From contig CAKOKX010000001.1 in NCBI GenBank assembly GCA_934096035.1, positions 620,001 to 684,000 on the forward strand: a stretch of DNA of 64,000 bases, given 5' to 3'. This document shows, in pieces, positions 55,348 through 63,663 of the stretch. Source of the DNA: an uncultured Bacilli bacterium. Lineage in GTDB: Bacteria > Bacillota_I > Bacilli_A > RF39 > UBA660. The position numbers and the translations under genes were made by a program. The notes under the pieces were generated by a model. It did not search any database. It was not told where the DNA came from and saw only the letters and a list, made by a program, of their open reading frames with translations. Within the stretch, counting starts at the first letter, position 1, and every line of letters starts with the position of its first letter.

Positions 55348-55995
55348 ATGCAAATATTTACAGTATTATTTAGAACTATCTTCTTTTATTTTTTTGTTCT
55401 GATTGCATATCGAATAATGGGTAAAAGAGAAATAGGACAACTCGGAGTAATAGATTTAATTGTATCTATCTTAATTGCAGAACTAGTAGCAATAAGTATC
55501 GAAGAATTTAAACAACCAATTGCTTATACAGTAATACCCATTACATGTTTAGTTATATTAGAAGTATTATTTGCTTTCATCTCTATTAAGTCAAGAAGAT
55601 TTAGAACTGTATTTGATGGTAAACCATCACTTATTATTGCAAATGGTAAAATAAACTATAAAGAAATGATTAAGCAAAGATATTCCTTAGATGATTTACT
55701 TATCTCTTTAAGACAAAAAGAAATCAGAGATTTAAGTATGGTAGAATATGCATTTTTAGAACCCAACGGTCAATTATCAATTTTCAAATACAATTTCTTT
55801 AAAACCAAAAGTGCCTTTCCTCAAGCTTTGATATTAGATGGAGAACTCCAAACTAAGGTAGTAAAACATATAAGAAAAACTCCAGAATGGGTAATAGAAC
55901 AATTGCAAAATAAGAATTTAACTATTAAAGATATATTCTATGCTTTTTATAAAAACAAAAAAATATATATTATTAAGAAAAGTGATGTTAACTAG
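55348..55995 (+). CDS. DUF421 (YetF/YdfS-like) membrane protein
   Basis: 215 residues. Three membrane segments in the first 85 residues (about 5-22, 33-50, 55-78), then a cytoplasmic two-lobed part: FDGKPSLIIANGKIN, SLDDLLISLRQKEIRDLSMVEYAFLEPNGQLS. The stretch RxGxREIGQLGVIDLI-type (KREIGQLGVIDLI) in the N-terminal part is the DUF421 hallmark. Members associate with the spore membrane or act as small membrane factors of unknown activity. Confidence 0.85.
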   Translation: MQIFTVLFRTIFFYFFVLIAYRIMGKREIGQLGVIDLIVSILIAELVAISIEEFKQPIAYTVIPITCLVILEVLFAFISIKSRRFRTVFDGKPSLIIANGKINYKEMIKQRYSLDDLLISLRQKEIRDLSMVEYAFLEPNGQLSIFKYNFFKTKSAFPQALILDGELQTKVVKHIRKTPEWVIEQLQNKNLTIKDIFYAFYKNKKIYIIKKSDVN

Positions 55996-56164
55996 TTGAC
56001 AAAAAAGCATTAAAAAAAATTAAAAATGATAAATTATTTGCTATTTTCTTTTATTTGTTATATACTATATTTAGATAGTAGGGATAATCAATGTAATTAG
56101 TTATATTAAACAATTTTTGATTAATACTAATATTGAAAATAAATTGATTGTGAGGTAAATTTGT

Positions 56165-58156
56165 ATGTCAAAAAATATGAATTATTTTATAATAGGAGTT
56201 ATTTGTTATTTACTATTAGGAGTTAATGTTAAAGCTGAAAATTATACCATTAGTGATAAAAGAAATGCAGTTGTTGAAACTGCAGAAGCATACTTTAAAA
56301 AAGGAAGTTACTATCAATATGATATGTATAGAGAAAACAAATTTAGTTCTCCAGAAGAAGCAACAAATAACAATAATGTATACGCTGTATGTAGTTCTTT
56401 TATAGATCAAATTTATTATAATTCATTTAATTTGATTTCGATACCATATTTATCAAATAATTTTATTGAATATGCTAAGAAATATTATAAGGCCACTAAT
56501 AATCATTATTCTGAAAAATTAGATAATGAAGCTGATGGAAAATATATATTAAAATATTATGATTCATATACAGAAGTAAAAAATAAATTCACTAATGTGG
56601 AACAAGTTATTAAAGATTGGTCTAATTTTCTTGAACCTGGTGATGTAATCATAGTAAATTATGAATTTATAGATATGGGACATACTATAATGGTTGTAGA
56701 TGTTGACAAAACTAATCAAAAAGCCACAATTATTGAAAATAATGGTAAGGTCTATGATATAAATAATTATGTTGATTCATATGAAAAAAATGGTTCAATT
56801 GCAAAACATGATCTCTACAAATTTTTTAAAGAACATTATATAAATTCAGAAAACAATGCATTACTATTTAAGCAACTTGCTATTGTAAGATATATTACAG
56901 ATGATAACAAGTATTTATCAACTGGTGGTAATGAATTAAACTTAGGAATGAGTACAGCCTCAATTACAAGATTAAAATATCCTAAGATGAATATCACAAA
57001 AAATTCATTAGTAACTAACAAAGATGGAAATAAAATAGGAAGTATGAATGTTTTTTTAGGGGATACAATAACATATACAATTTCCATTCAAAATAATAGT
57101 AACCAAGATTATGAAGATTTAGTGATATATGAGTATCCTGATTCAGTAGTGACTGTTCTAGATAATTTAAATAATTATAATAATAATGAATTATCTTGGA
57201 AAATAAAAAAAATAAAAGCAGGTGAAAAATATACTATAAAATATAAAGTTATGGTACCTGATGATAAAACTTTAAATGGAAAAATTATTCATTCTACTGG
57301 TAAAGTAGAAAATATAACTAACACAAACATTTATCATTATGTAGGAAAATCTTTATTAAGTGAGGATAAAGCAAAGTTATATGAAGTTTACAAAAGTAAT
57401 ACAAATTTAAGTGATTTAGATTATATAAATAATATTTATAAACAAATTGGGTATGATATCAATTTAAATAATATTGATATTGCTGATATCATTGAATATA
57501 AAGAAGATAATTCATTATTAGTAAAAAATACTAAAATAAAAGATTCTAAAGCCTCAAACATGATTTTTGGTAACTATTATGGGCTAGAAGTGGCATCAAA
57601 TAGTGATGCTTCTAAGCAAAAAGTAAATGCTTGGCTTTCATGGAGAAATCGACAAGATGATATGACTGCTCAAATAGTAAATACAAAAGAAGTAATGGTA
57701 AATTATGCTAACCGTGCAAAGACAATTAATAAAAACATCCTTGAAGTGGGAGATATAATCATTCTTAAAAGTGGTGATGTACAAAAGTCATATATTTATA
57801 TAAATGATTCATTATTAATAAGAAAAAATCAAAATGTTATTGAAACTTATGAAGATGAAAATTTAAATGTATTTCTAAGAGACTTAGTAGGTAAAAATTA
57901 TGTGCTTTTAAGGCCTGCTTTAAGTGAGTTAAAAAAAGGAAACGAAATTGATGATGACAAAAAAGATGATGTAATAATCGACGATAATAAAAAGGATGAC
58001 ACAATAATTGATGATAATAATAAAAATACAGAAGACAATATTGAAAATCCAAGAACAGGGGTTAGCATTTCTATTGTGGCAATTTCGGTATTACTTGTTG
58101 GTGGCATAGCTTTATTATATTATACAAAAAAGAAAAGTATTATTAAAAAAATTTAA
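56165..58156 (+). CDS. Sortase-anchored surface protein with two NlpC/P60-like domains and DUF11-type repeat
   Basis: 663 residues. Signal peptide (about 5-24, ends VKA). Residues 35-235 look like a cysteine-peptidase/amidase domain of NlpC/P60 type: a Cys in AVCSSFIDQIY, LEPGDVIIVNY, GHTIMVVDV. Next comes a DUF11-like Ig module (LGDTITYTISIQNNSNQDYEDL, core GDTITYTISIQNNS; about 295-385), a second domain with EVGDIIILKSGDV (about 475-595), and a D/K-rich spacer. The end NPRTG, hydrophobic segment and KKKSIIKKI tail is a cell-wall sorting signal. Wall hydrolase or host-interaction role is inferred; the second domain lacks a clear catalytic Cys. Confidence 0.78.
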   Translation: MSKNMNYFIIGVICYLLLGVNVKAENYTISDKRNAVVETAEAYFKKGSYYQYDMYRENKFSSPEEATNNNNVYAVCSSFIDQIYYNSFNLISIPYLSNNFIEYAKKYYKATNNHYSEKLDNEADGKYILKYYDSYTEVKNKFTNVEQVIKDWSNFLEPGDVIIVNYEFIDMGHTIMVVDVDKTNQKATIIENNGKVYDINNYVDSYEKNGSIAKHDLYKFFKEHYINSENNALLFKQLAIVRYITDDNKYLSTGGNELNLGMSTASITRLKYPKMNITKNSLVTNKDGNKIGSMNVFLGDTITYTISIQNNSNQDYEDLVIYEYPDSVVTVLDNLNNYNNNELSWKIKKIKAGEKYTIKYKVMVPDDKTLNGKIIHSTGKVENITNTNIYHYVGKSLLSEDKAKLYEVYKSNTNLSDLDYINNIYKQIGYDINLNNIDIADIIEYKEDNSLLVKNTKIKDSKASNMIFGNYYGLEVASNSDASKQKVNAWLSWRNRQDDMTAQIVNTKEVMVNYANRAKTINKNILEVGDIIILKSGDVQKSYIYINDSLLIRKNQNVIETYEDENLNVFLRDLVGKNYVLLRPALSELKKGNEIDDDKKDDVIIDDNKKDDTIIDDNNKNTEDNIENPRTGVSISIVAISVLLVGGIALLYYTKKKSIIKKI

Positions 58157-58238
58157 TGTTTATTAGAAAAAATTATTGATTTAATATTTTCTTTTCTTTT
58201 TTTTTATGGTATATTATTAATAGTAGGGTGATTGACTT

Positions 58239-59831
58239 ATGAAGAAATTTATAAAAACAATTAAAAGTAATAAAGTTCTAAGTGTACTAAGTGTATTAAT
58301 CATAGGGTTATTATTTATTTTAGTAGCAAGAGTTACTTATGCTTTTTTAGCACCAGTTATAAATGAATCTCAAACTAATGTCGTGGGTACTACAGATACA
58401 GTTGATGACTTCAAATTTGAACTAGGGGATGCTTTAAAATTAGATGCATCACCAACAACTTTAAAAGAAAATGGCAGTAATTATTCTTCAAGTACTACAG
58501 CTAAAGCTTTATTAAAAGCCAATAGTACTAAAAAAACTGCAACATACAATTATTATGTTTATTTTCAAATTAAATCAAATACCTTTAAATATTCTGATGG
58601 TTCAACACCAGAAATTATACTTACAGTAACTAGTCCAAATGGAGATGAAATTACTTCAATTGATGGTCTTACTTATGGAACATTTAACGGTGTATCTGGA
58701 TTTGATGTAACAACTAAAAGTGGCCTATTTAATATAGCTAATAACCATGAAATAACATCAAATTCAAGTACAACATATACAACTCAATCATGGACAATTA
58801 AAATAACTTATTTAAATTTATCAATAGACCAATCAGCAAACTTTGGTAACTCAATGAAAGTTAATGTATATATAAGCAAAAACGAAAAGAAACCAACAGT
58901 TGCAGATGTTTGCTCAAGTGAACAAACTTTAAGCTCATGTATTATAGCGATGGATGGAAAAGATGATACCTTATATCATCATACTAGCTTGTTAGCAAAT
59001 GGTGCTGGTGATAACTCATATAGATATGCTGGACCAAGTGAAAGTGTTAATAACTTTGTATGCTTTGGTTCAACAACAAGCCAATGCCCAACAGATAATT
59101 TATATAGAATCATTGGTGTAATAGATGGCAAAGTAAAATTAATAAAATATGATTATGCTAATAGTAATCTACTTGGAACGGACGGAGATTATAGTGGTTC
59201 GAGTACTCCAGGTTCGACATATAAAGGAAATTTAACATCAATAAATACATATTCCTGGAATTATAAAAATAATACATCGATAAACGATGGATTAGGTTCA
59301 AATGAATGGAGTACAAGCTTACTAAATAAAATAAATTTGAATACAAATTATTTAAATAATATAGGAACCACCTGGTCAAATATGATTGAAGACACAACCT
59401 GGAAAGTTAGTGGTCATACAACATATTCTGCAGCAGCAAGTGAAATGTATACAGCAGAAATAACAAATGCCACTAAAACATATGGACCTAGTGATGGCAC
59501 ATCAAAAATAGGTTTAATGTATGCTAGTGACTATGGATTTGCGGCAAGTCCAAGTGCATGGACTAAAGTATTGCAAAATTATAATGGTAATGATGTAAAT
59601 GGAACATCAATAAAAACAATAAATTGGATGTATATGGGACTTACTGAATGGACAATATTGCCTGATTCTTCGGATAGCAATAGTGTGTTCCTTTTGTACG
59701 GCGACGGCAGCCTGGGCATCCGCAACGCCTACTATGGCTTCGGCTCTCGTCCAGTCTTGTATCTAAAGTCTTCTGCTCTCTATGCTGGAGGATCTGGAAC
59801 TAAGAATTCACCAATAACTTTGGTAGTATGA
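58239..59831 (+). CDS. Surface protein with PNNY/RIIG-type module and putative DGR-diversified C-terminus
   Basis: 530 residues. Short basic head, one membrane or signal segment (about 15-36), an Ig-like beta-domain (50-220), a second domain with paired Cys (CSSEQTLSSC; FVCFGSTTSQCPTD), then the family module: YRYAGPS, NLYRIIGVIDGK, IGLMYASDYGF and, at the end, a lectin-like segment EWTILPDSSDSN ... GFGSRPVLYLKSS. Residues 487-502 are encoded by 16 codons of which 14 end in C, GC-rich in a strongly AT-rich gene, and the last 40 codons contain few A. The paralogues at 1-714 and 727-1860 align over this segment with ordinary codons. Ligand-binding surface protein is inferred. Confidence 0.9.
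   Translation: MKKFIKTIKSNKVLSVLSVLIIGLLFILVARVTYAFLAPVINESQTNVVGTTDTVDDFKFELGDALKLDASPTTLKENGSNYSSSTTAKALLKANSTKKTATYNYYVYFQIKSNTFKYSDGSTPEIILTVTSPNGDEITSIDGLTYGTFNGVSGFDVTTKSGLFNIANNHEITSNSSTTYTTQSWTIKITYLNLSIDQSANFGNSMKVNVYISKNEKKPTVADVCSSEQTLSSCIIAMDGKDDTLYHHTSLLANGAGDNSYRYAGPSESVNNFVCFGSTTSQCPTDNLYRIIGVIDGKVKLIKYDYANSNLLGTDGDYSGSSTPGSTYKGNLTSINTYSWNYKNNTSINDGLGSNEWSTSLLNKINLNTNYLNNIGTTWSNMIEDTTWKVSGHTTYSAAASEMYTAEITNATKTYGPSDGTSKIGLMYASDYGFAASPSAWTKVLQNYNGNDVNGTSIKTINWMYMGLTEWTILPDSSDSNSVFLLYGDGSLGIRNAYYGFGSRPVLYLKSSALYAGGSGTKNSPITLVV
59664..59771 (+). other. Candidate DGR variable region
   Basis: From about 59664 base composition changes sharply. Over 59697-59756 I count 39 G or C in 60 (65%), only nine A. 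C-ending codons at 59697-59744 (TAC GGC GAC GGC AGC ... GGC ATC CGC AAC GCC TAC) look like AAC-type codons after adenine mutagenesis. The following TCTCGTCCAGTCTTG is a candidate fixed 3' anchor, like the initiation-of-mutagenic-homing site, coding the conserved RPVL. The left boundary is uncertain. No template repeat or reverse transcriptase is visible in the window. Confidence 0.6.
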
Positions 59832-59845
59832 TAAACTTTGGTTAA

Positions 59846-59875
59846 GCGCGGCTGGCGGGAGTATCCGCCCCGCGC
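59846..59875 (+). repeat. GC-only hairpin directly after the surface-protein gene
   Basis: GCGCGG (59846-59851) pairs with CCGCGC (59870-59875) and GGCGG (59854-59858) with CCGCC (59865-59869), an 11-bp stem with a CT bulge and a 6-base loop. No T-run follows, so it is not a normal terminator. DGR target sites can carry a downstream hairpin; elsewhere in the window such GC density does not occur. Confidence 0.85.
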
Positions 59876-60008
59876 CGCCGATTTATTAACGCAATAGTTT
59901 AATATCAATAAAAATTCATATCTTCCTCTTGGAAGTTACTGTTGCTAGTGATGTTAAAATATAAAGTTAACAATATATTTGAATAAAATTAATGAAAGGA
60001 AAATACTT

Positions 60009-60941
60009 ATGAAAATATTATGTATAGGTCATTCTAGCTGGGATATAACTGTTCCAGTAGATGAATATCCAATTGAAAATACTAAATATAGATATAATGA
60101 AAAATATAGTGCTGGTGGTGGTCCTGCGTCTAATGCAGCCTACCTACTGGGTAAATGGGGAATTGATACAGTTATTGCCAGTACTATAGGTTCTGATGAT
60201 TTTGGAACTAATATAAAAAAAGAATTTCAAGATATAAAAGTAAATACTGATTATATAGAAACAAGTTACGAAAAAGATACATCATTATCATTTATCCTAA
60301 TAAATAAGAATAATGGTTCTAGAACAGTATTTAACGTTGCAACAGAACATCCAGCATTAAAAAAATTAAGTTATGATTTTACTCCAGATATTATTCTTAC
60401 TGATGGACATGATTACGGTGCAAGTCAAAATGCAATAAGTAAATTTCCAAATGCTATAAGTATTATTGATGCTGGAAGAGTAACACCAGAATTACTTGAA
60501 TTATGTAAATATATAAAATATATAGTATGTAGTAAAGGCTTTGCAGAAACTGTAACAGGTATGAAATTTGATTATAATAATCCATCTACTTTAGTAGCTA
60601 TATATAATAAATTACAAAATAAATATCCAAATGGTAGTATTGTAATAACTCTAGAAGAAAAAGGATGTTTATATCAAGTAGGAAATGAAATAAAAATAAT
60701 GCCAGGATTAAAGGTCCAACCAGTTGATACAACCGGAGCTGGAGATATATTTCATGGAGCATTTACTTATGGAATAGCTAACAACTTTGATATGGAAAAG
60801 ACAATTACTTTAGCTAATATAGCTGCAGGTTTATCTGTAACTAAAATTGGATCTAGATTATCAATACCTAATTTATCTGAAGTATTAGATTATTATGCTA
60901 AAAAGACAGGACAAATAAATGATAACCAACAAAACTCCTAG
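60009..60941 (+). CDS. PfkB-family carbohydrate/nucleoside kinase
   Basis: 310 residues from ATG 60009 with GAAAGGAAA upstream; codons from 59979 are open but lack that. N-terminal signature SAGGGPASNAAYLLGKWG and the C-terminal anion-hole motif VDTTGAGDIFHGAFTYG (catalytic Asp in GAGD, about residue 240) define the PfkB family (ribokinase, fructokinase, adenosine kinase). The substrate cannot be chosen from these motifs. The end overlaps the Smr gene by 23 bases, so one operon. Confidence 0.92.
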   Translation: MKILCIGHSSWDITVPVDEYPIENTKYRYNEKYSAGGGPASNAAYLLGKWGIDTVIASTIGSDDFGTNIKKEFQDIKVNTDYIETSYEKDTSLSFILINKNNGSRTVFNVATEHPALKKLSYDFTPDIILTDGHDYGASQNAISKFPNAISIIDAGRVTPELLELCKYIKYIVCSKGFAETVTGMKFDYNNPSTLVAIYNKLQNKYPNGSIVITLEEKGCLYQVGNEIKIMPGLKVQPVDTTGAGDIFHGAFTYGIANNFDMEKTITLANIAAGLSVTKIGSRLSIPNLSEVLDYYAKKTGQINDNQQNS

Positions 60942-61167
60942 ATTAGACCTTCATGGAGAAATAACTAGTATGGTAGAAGTATTAGTTAATGAATTTATTA
61001 ATGATAATAAACTCTGTGGTATTAATGAAATTATAATAATACATGGAAAAAGTACCAATATTTTAACTGAAGAAGTACATAAAGTACTTAAAAAAAATAA
61101 AGATGTAAGAAAATTTTATAAAAACAATTGGAATCTTGGAGAAACAATCGTAGAAATAAATACATAA
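60919..61167 (+). CDS. Stand-alone Smr domain protein
   Basis: 82 residues. RLDLHGEITSMVEVLVNEF (DLHG motif) and IIIIHGKSTNILTEEVHKVL (HGxG-like, here HGKST) define the Smr domain, an endonuclease-type fold found as C-terminal part of MutS2. Here it is a free, small protein. The HGKS in place of the usual HGxG may weaken its activity. It overlaps the kinase gene; the strong terminator at 61166 covers its stop codon. Confidence 0.88.
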   Translation: MITNKTPRLDLHGEITSMVEVLVNEFINDNKLCGINEIIIIHGKSTNILTEEVHKVLKKNKDVRKFYKNNWNLGETIVEINT

Positions 61168-61208
61168 AGCAAAATAGTTGACTTAGCCACTATTTTGCTT
61201 TTTAATTT
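61166..61208 (+). terminator. Strong Rho-independent terminator
   Basis: AAAGCAAAATAGT (61166-61178) and ACTATTTTGCTTT (61189-61201) pair over 13 bases with a T-rich tail. Confidence 0.9.
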
Positions 61209-61300
61209 AATTGTACTTATAATTTGGTTTAAACATATTGAGTTTTTTGTTCTATTTATTTTTTTGATTCATATATTTTCTAATAAAGGGAGGAAATGAT

Positions 61301-61960
61301 ATGAATTGTATTATACCATTTACAAAAGATATTAAGTTTAAAACAAATATTGCAGAAATATTAAGTATTTCACTAGAACATGATTTTACAGCTAATCCAG
61401 AAGAAGTATTAGGTAACTTTACTATAAGTGGAGATTATAAAACTCATGAAGTAAGTGTAAATAAAGAACATTTTGAATATGTTTTACCATTTTCAGTTAA
61501 TATGACAAATAAAATTAATGAAGAAAGTGTTAATTTTGAAGTTGAGGATTTTACTTATGAAGTAATAGATAATGATACTTTACGAGTAAATATTGAATAT
61601 AGTATTAATGCCGAAGAAGTTAAAGAAGAAGAAACGGAAGAAGAATTATTTAAAAGAGTAGAAGAACCAGAACTTGATAAAATATTAGATGAAATAGAAA
61701 GTAATAGAGTGACTGATGAAGTAAAAGAAAAAGATGAAGAAAGAGATATAACAGATGAAGCAAAAAATACTATTTTAGATAGTATAAATACCACAGATGA
61801 TGCCTATGTAACATATCATATACATGAGATGAAAGAAACAGATACAATTGAATCAATATGTATAAAATATAATACAAGTAAAAATATAATCGGAGATTAT
61901 AATGATATAAGTAATTTGAGTCTCGGAGATAAAATAATAATACCTGAGGTAAATGAATAA
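61301..61960 (+). CDS. SpoVID-like spore morphogenesis protein with LysM
   Basis: 219 residues. The N-terminal beta-domain (IPFTKDIKFKTNIAEILSISLEHDF, core KTNIAEILSISLEHDF, up to about 105) matches SpoVID-type N-termini, where EIxSISLEH is conserved. A very acidic linker (about 107-160) is followed by a C-terminal LysM domain (YHIHEMKETDTIESICIKYNTSKNIIGDYN, core DTIESICIKYNTS). SpoVID organises the spore coat in Bacillus. GGGAGG precedes ATG 61301. The neighbour is a YsxE-like kinase, the same pairing as spoVID-ysxE in Bacillus. Reduced length compared with Bacillus SpoVID. Confidence 0.75.
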   Translation: MNCIIPFTKDIKFKTNIAEILSISLEHDFTANPEEVLGNFTISGDYKTHEVSVNKEHFEYVLPFSVNMTNKINEESVNFEVEDFTYEVIDNDTLRVNIEYSINAEEVKEEETEEELFKRVEEPELDKILDEIESNRVTDEVKEKDEERDITDEAKNTILDSINTTDDAYVTYHIHEMKETDTIESICIKYNTSKNIIGDYNDISNLSLGDKIIIPEVNE

Positions 61961-62840
61961 AAGTATTGAAGTATTAAAATCTATTTATAAACCCTATAGA
62001 TATACTATAAAAGGTAAATCAACCATATTAGAAACTACCTGCGGAGATTTTATTATAAAACCCAAAAATAAAGATATAAATGAATTATATACTTATTTAA
62101 CTAATCGAGGTTTTATGAATTATCCTAAGATTATAGATTCATCCAGAGATGAAGTAAATGTTTTTGAATATGTTGAAGATATAAAATTACCCAAAGAACA
62201 AAAATGTGATGATTTAATAGAAATAATAGCTAGTTTACATAATAAAACTAGCTATTTTAAAGAAGTAAGTGAAGATAAATTTAAAAGTATATATGAAGAT
62301 ATAAAAAGTAATATTAATTATCTAAGTAACTATTATAATACATTATATGAAATAGGGTTTAATGAAGTATATGAGTCTCCATCAAATTATATTTTTATGA
62401 GAAATTATTTTAAAATAAATTCTGCCTTAGAATATGCAAATAATGAATTAGATAATTGGTATAGTTTAGTTACAAGTGAAACTAAAATAAGGGTATGTTT
62501 AATTCATAATAACTTGGAATTAAATCACTTACTAAATAATAAATTAATAAGCTGGGATAATTATATGATAGATACCCCAGTTATAGATATTGTAAAATTA
62601 TATAAAAAAGAATGGAAGAATATTGATTTTAGTGAAATATTAGAAAGATATATGTATAAATTTCCTTTACTAGAATATGAAAAAAAATTATTATTTATTC
62701 TTATATCCATGCCTCCGGAGATTAAAAAAAGTGATAATGAATTTGAAAAATGTAAAGTAGTTAGTGAAGTAATGGATTATGTTTTCAAAACCGAAGAATT
62801 AATAAGGCCATATAATACGGAGCATGAAGAAGAAAAATAG
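61953..62840 (+). CDS. YsxE/CotS-like spore coat kinase-fold protein, possibly a pseudokinase
   Basis: 295 residues. The N-lobe (TILETTCGDFIIKPKNKDINELY) and C-lobe follow the CotS/YutH family plan. The motif normally reading HGDLxxxN appears as HNNLELNHLL (about residue 186), with Asn in place of the catalytic Asp; the following ISWDNYMIDTPVIDIVKLY keeps the metal-binding Asp. The gene overlaps the spoVID-like gene by eight bases, as expected for spoVID-ysxE. A structural or regulatory role in a spore or surface layer is inferred. Its 3' end overlaps an antisense small ORF. Confidence 0.75.
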   Translation: MNKSIEVLKSIYKPYRYTIKGKSTILETTCGDFIIKPKNKDINELYTYLTNRGFMNYPKIIDSSRDEVNVFEYVEDIKLPKEQKCDDLIEIIASLHNKTSYFKEVSEDKFKSIYEDIKSNINYLSNYYNTLYEIGFNEVYESPSNYIFMRNYFKINSALEYANNELDNWYSLVTSETKIRVCLIHNNLELNHLLNNKLISWDNYMIDTPVIDIVKLYKKEWKNIDFSEILERYMYKFPLLEYEKKLLFILISMPPEIKKSDNEFEKCKVVSEVMDYVFKTEELIRPYNTEHEEEK

Positions 62841-62978
62841 AGCAATTTCAATAAGTAAAATAAAAATATTAAATCTAAAAGGTAATATTAAAGTAATGAT
62901 AGCTTGATAAAATATAAACATACCAAGGATAAAGAGAATAATAATTGTTAATCCATTTCTAGGTCCTTGAAACTTCAT
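62799..62978 (-). CDS. Small two-helix membrane protein
   Basis: 59 residues, below normal ORF cut-offs. ATG 62978 has AGGTGGT upstream at good spacing. It starts MKFQGPRNGLTIIILF, then two hydrophobic helices (about 10-33 and 37-55), ending RIIWPY. The 3' end overlaps the ysxE-like gene on the other strand by 42 bases. I do not recognise a family, but a KFQGPRNGL-type N-terminus before a two-helix hairpin looks like a small membrane protein of the YqzM/DUF type. Moderate confidence, resting on the ribosome site and clean frame. Confidence 0.6.
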   Translation of the reverse strand: MKFQGPRNGLTIIILFILGMFIFYQAIITLILPFRFNIFILLIEIALFFFFMLRIIWPY

Positions 62979-63005
62979 GTTACCACCTATAAATAGTATA
63001 TGTAA

Positions 63006-63030
63006 TTCAACCAGTAATGGTTGATTTTTT
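63006..63030 (+). terminator. Terminator after the spoVID/ysxE-like pair
   Basis: TCAACCA (63007-63013) and TGGTTGA (63018-63024) around GTAA, followed by six T. Confidence 0.85.
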
Positions 63031-63075
63031 ACTTTATTATTGATAAAATTATATTAGAAAAGGTAGGCTAGTTGG

Positions 63076-63654
63076 ATGAAGAAAAAAAATGGTTTTGCAT
63101 TCATAGAAACAATTGTAACAATAGTTATTCTATCTGCAGCTTTATTATATTTATATAGTTCATATAGTGCCATAATAACTGAAGAAGAAAGAAGAGTTTA
63201 TTATGATGATACAGCATTTATATATTATACAAATTACGTAAGAAAATTTTTAGAAGAATATGCTGATTTAAATACAATTAAAAATAATGCCTTTAATGAA
63301 ACATATATAACTACAATCGGAGCAGAATATGAAGGATTATTTAAAAATGACAAAAATATGAAAGAATCTTTAGAAAAGATAGTTCAGAGTTTTAAAATAA
63401 ATCAAATCATTTTAGTAGATTCTAAAATGTTTGATGAATGCTTTTCAAATACAGAAGACAAATGTGATAGATCTTTAGAAAATCTAGGTTATAACTTAAA
63501 GACATATATTAATACTATAAATGATACATCATATGACTACTATTTAGTAGTTGAATATGCAAGTAATATTGATGAAGATACTAAAAAATTAGATAAATGT
63601 ACTCCAGGTATAGATAAGAAATGTAATTCTTATTATTCTTCATTAGGAATATAG
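63076..63654 (+). CDS. Type IV prepilin-like (pseudopilin) protein
   Basis: 192 residues. MKKKNGFAFIETIVTIVIL has a prepilin cleavage site (G6-F7 with Glu at mature position 5) and a hydrophobic helix. The mature part is polar, with Cys near the end (DECFSNTEDKCDRSL; KCTPGIDKKCNSY) that probably form disulfides. It is a minor-pilin-like protein processed by the peptidase at 41176. It precedes, by nine bases, another prepilin-like gene that carries the PNNY/RIIG module. Confidence 0.85.
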   Translation: MKKKNGFAFIETIVTIVILSAALLYLYSSYSAIITEEERRVYYDDTAFIYYTNYVRKFLEEYADLNTIKNNAFNETYITTIGAEYEGLFKNDKNMKESLEKIVQSFKINQIILVDSKMFDECFSNTEDKCDRSLENLGYNLKTYINTINDTSYDYYLVVEYASNIDEDTKKLDKCTPGIDKKCNSYYSSLGI

Positions 63655-63663
63655 GGAGGCAAT

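Noticed and set aside
59846..59875. GC-rich hairpin as a Rho-independent terminator of the surface gene
   Set aside because: No run of T follows and its composition differs from all other terminators in the window, which are AT-rich with T-runs.
59664..59880. GC-rich patch as a simple sequencing or assembly artefact, or a foreign fragment
   Set aside because: It stays in frame to the stop, encodes the conserved RPVLYL segment at the expected alignment position, and changes composition only over the lectin-like end. A chimaera cannot be fully excluded from sequence alone.
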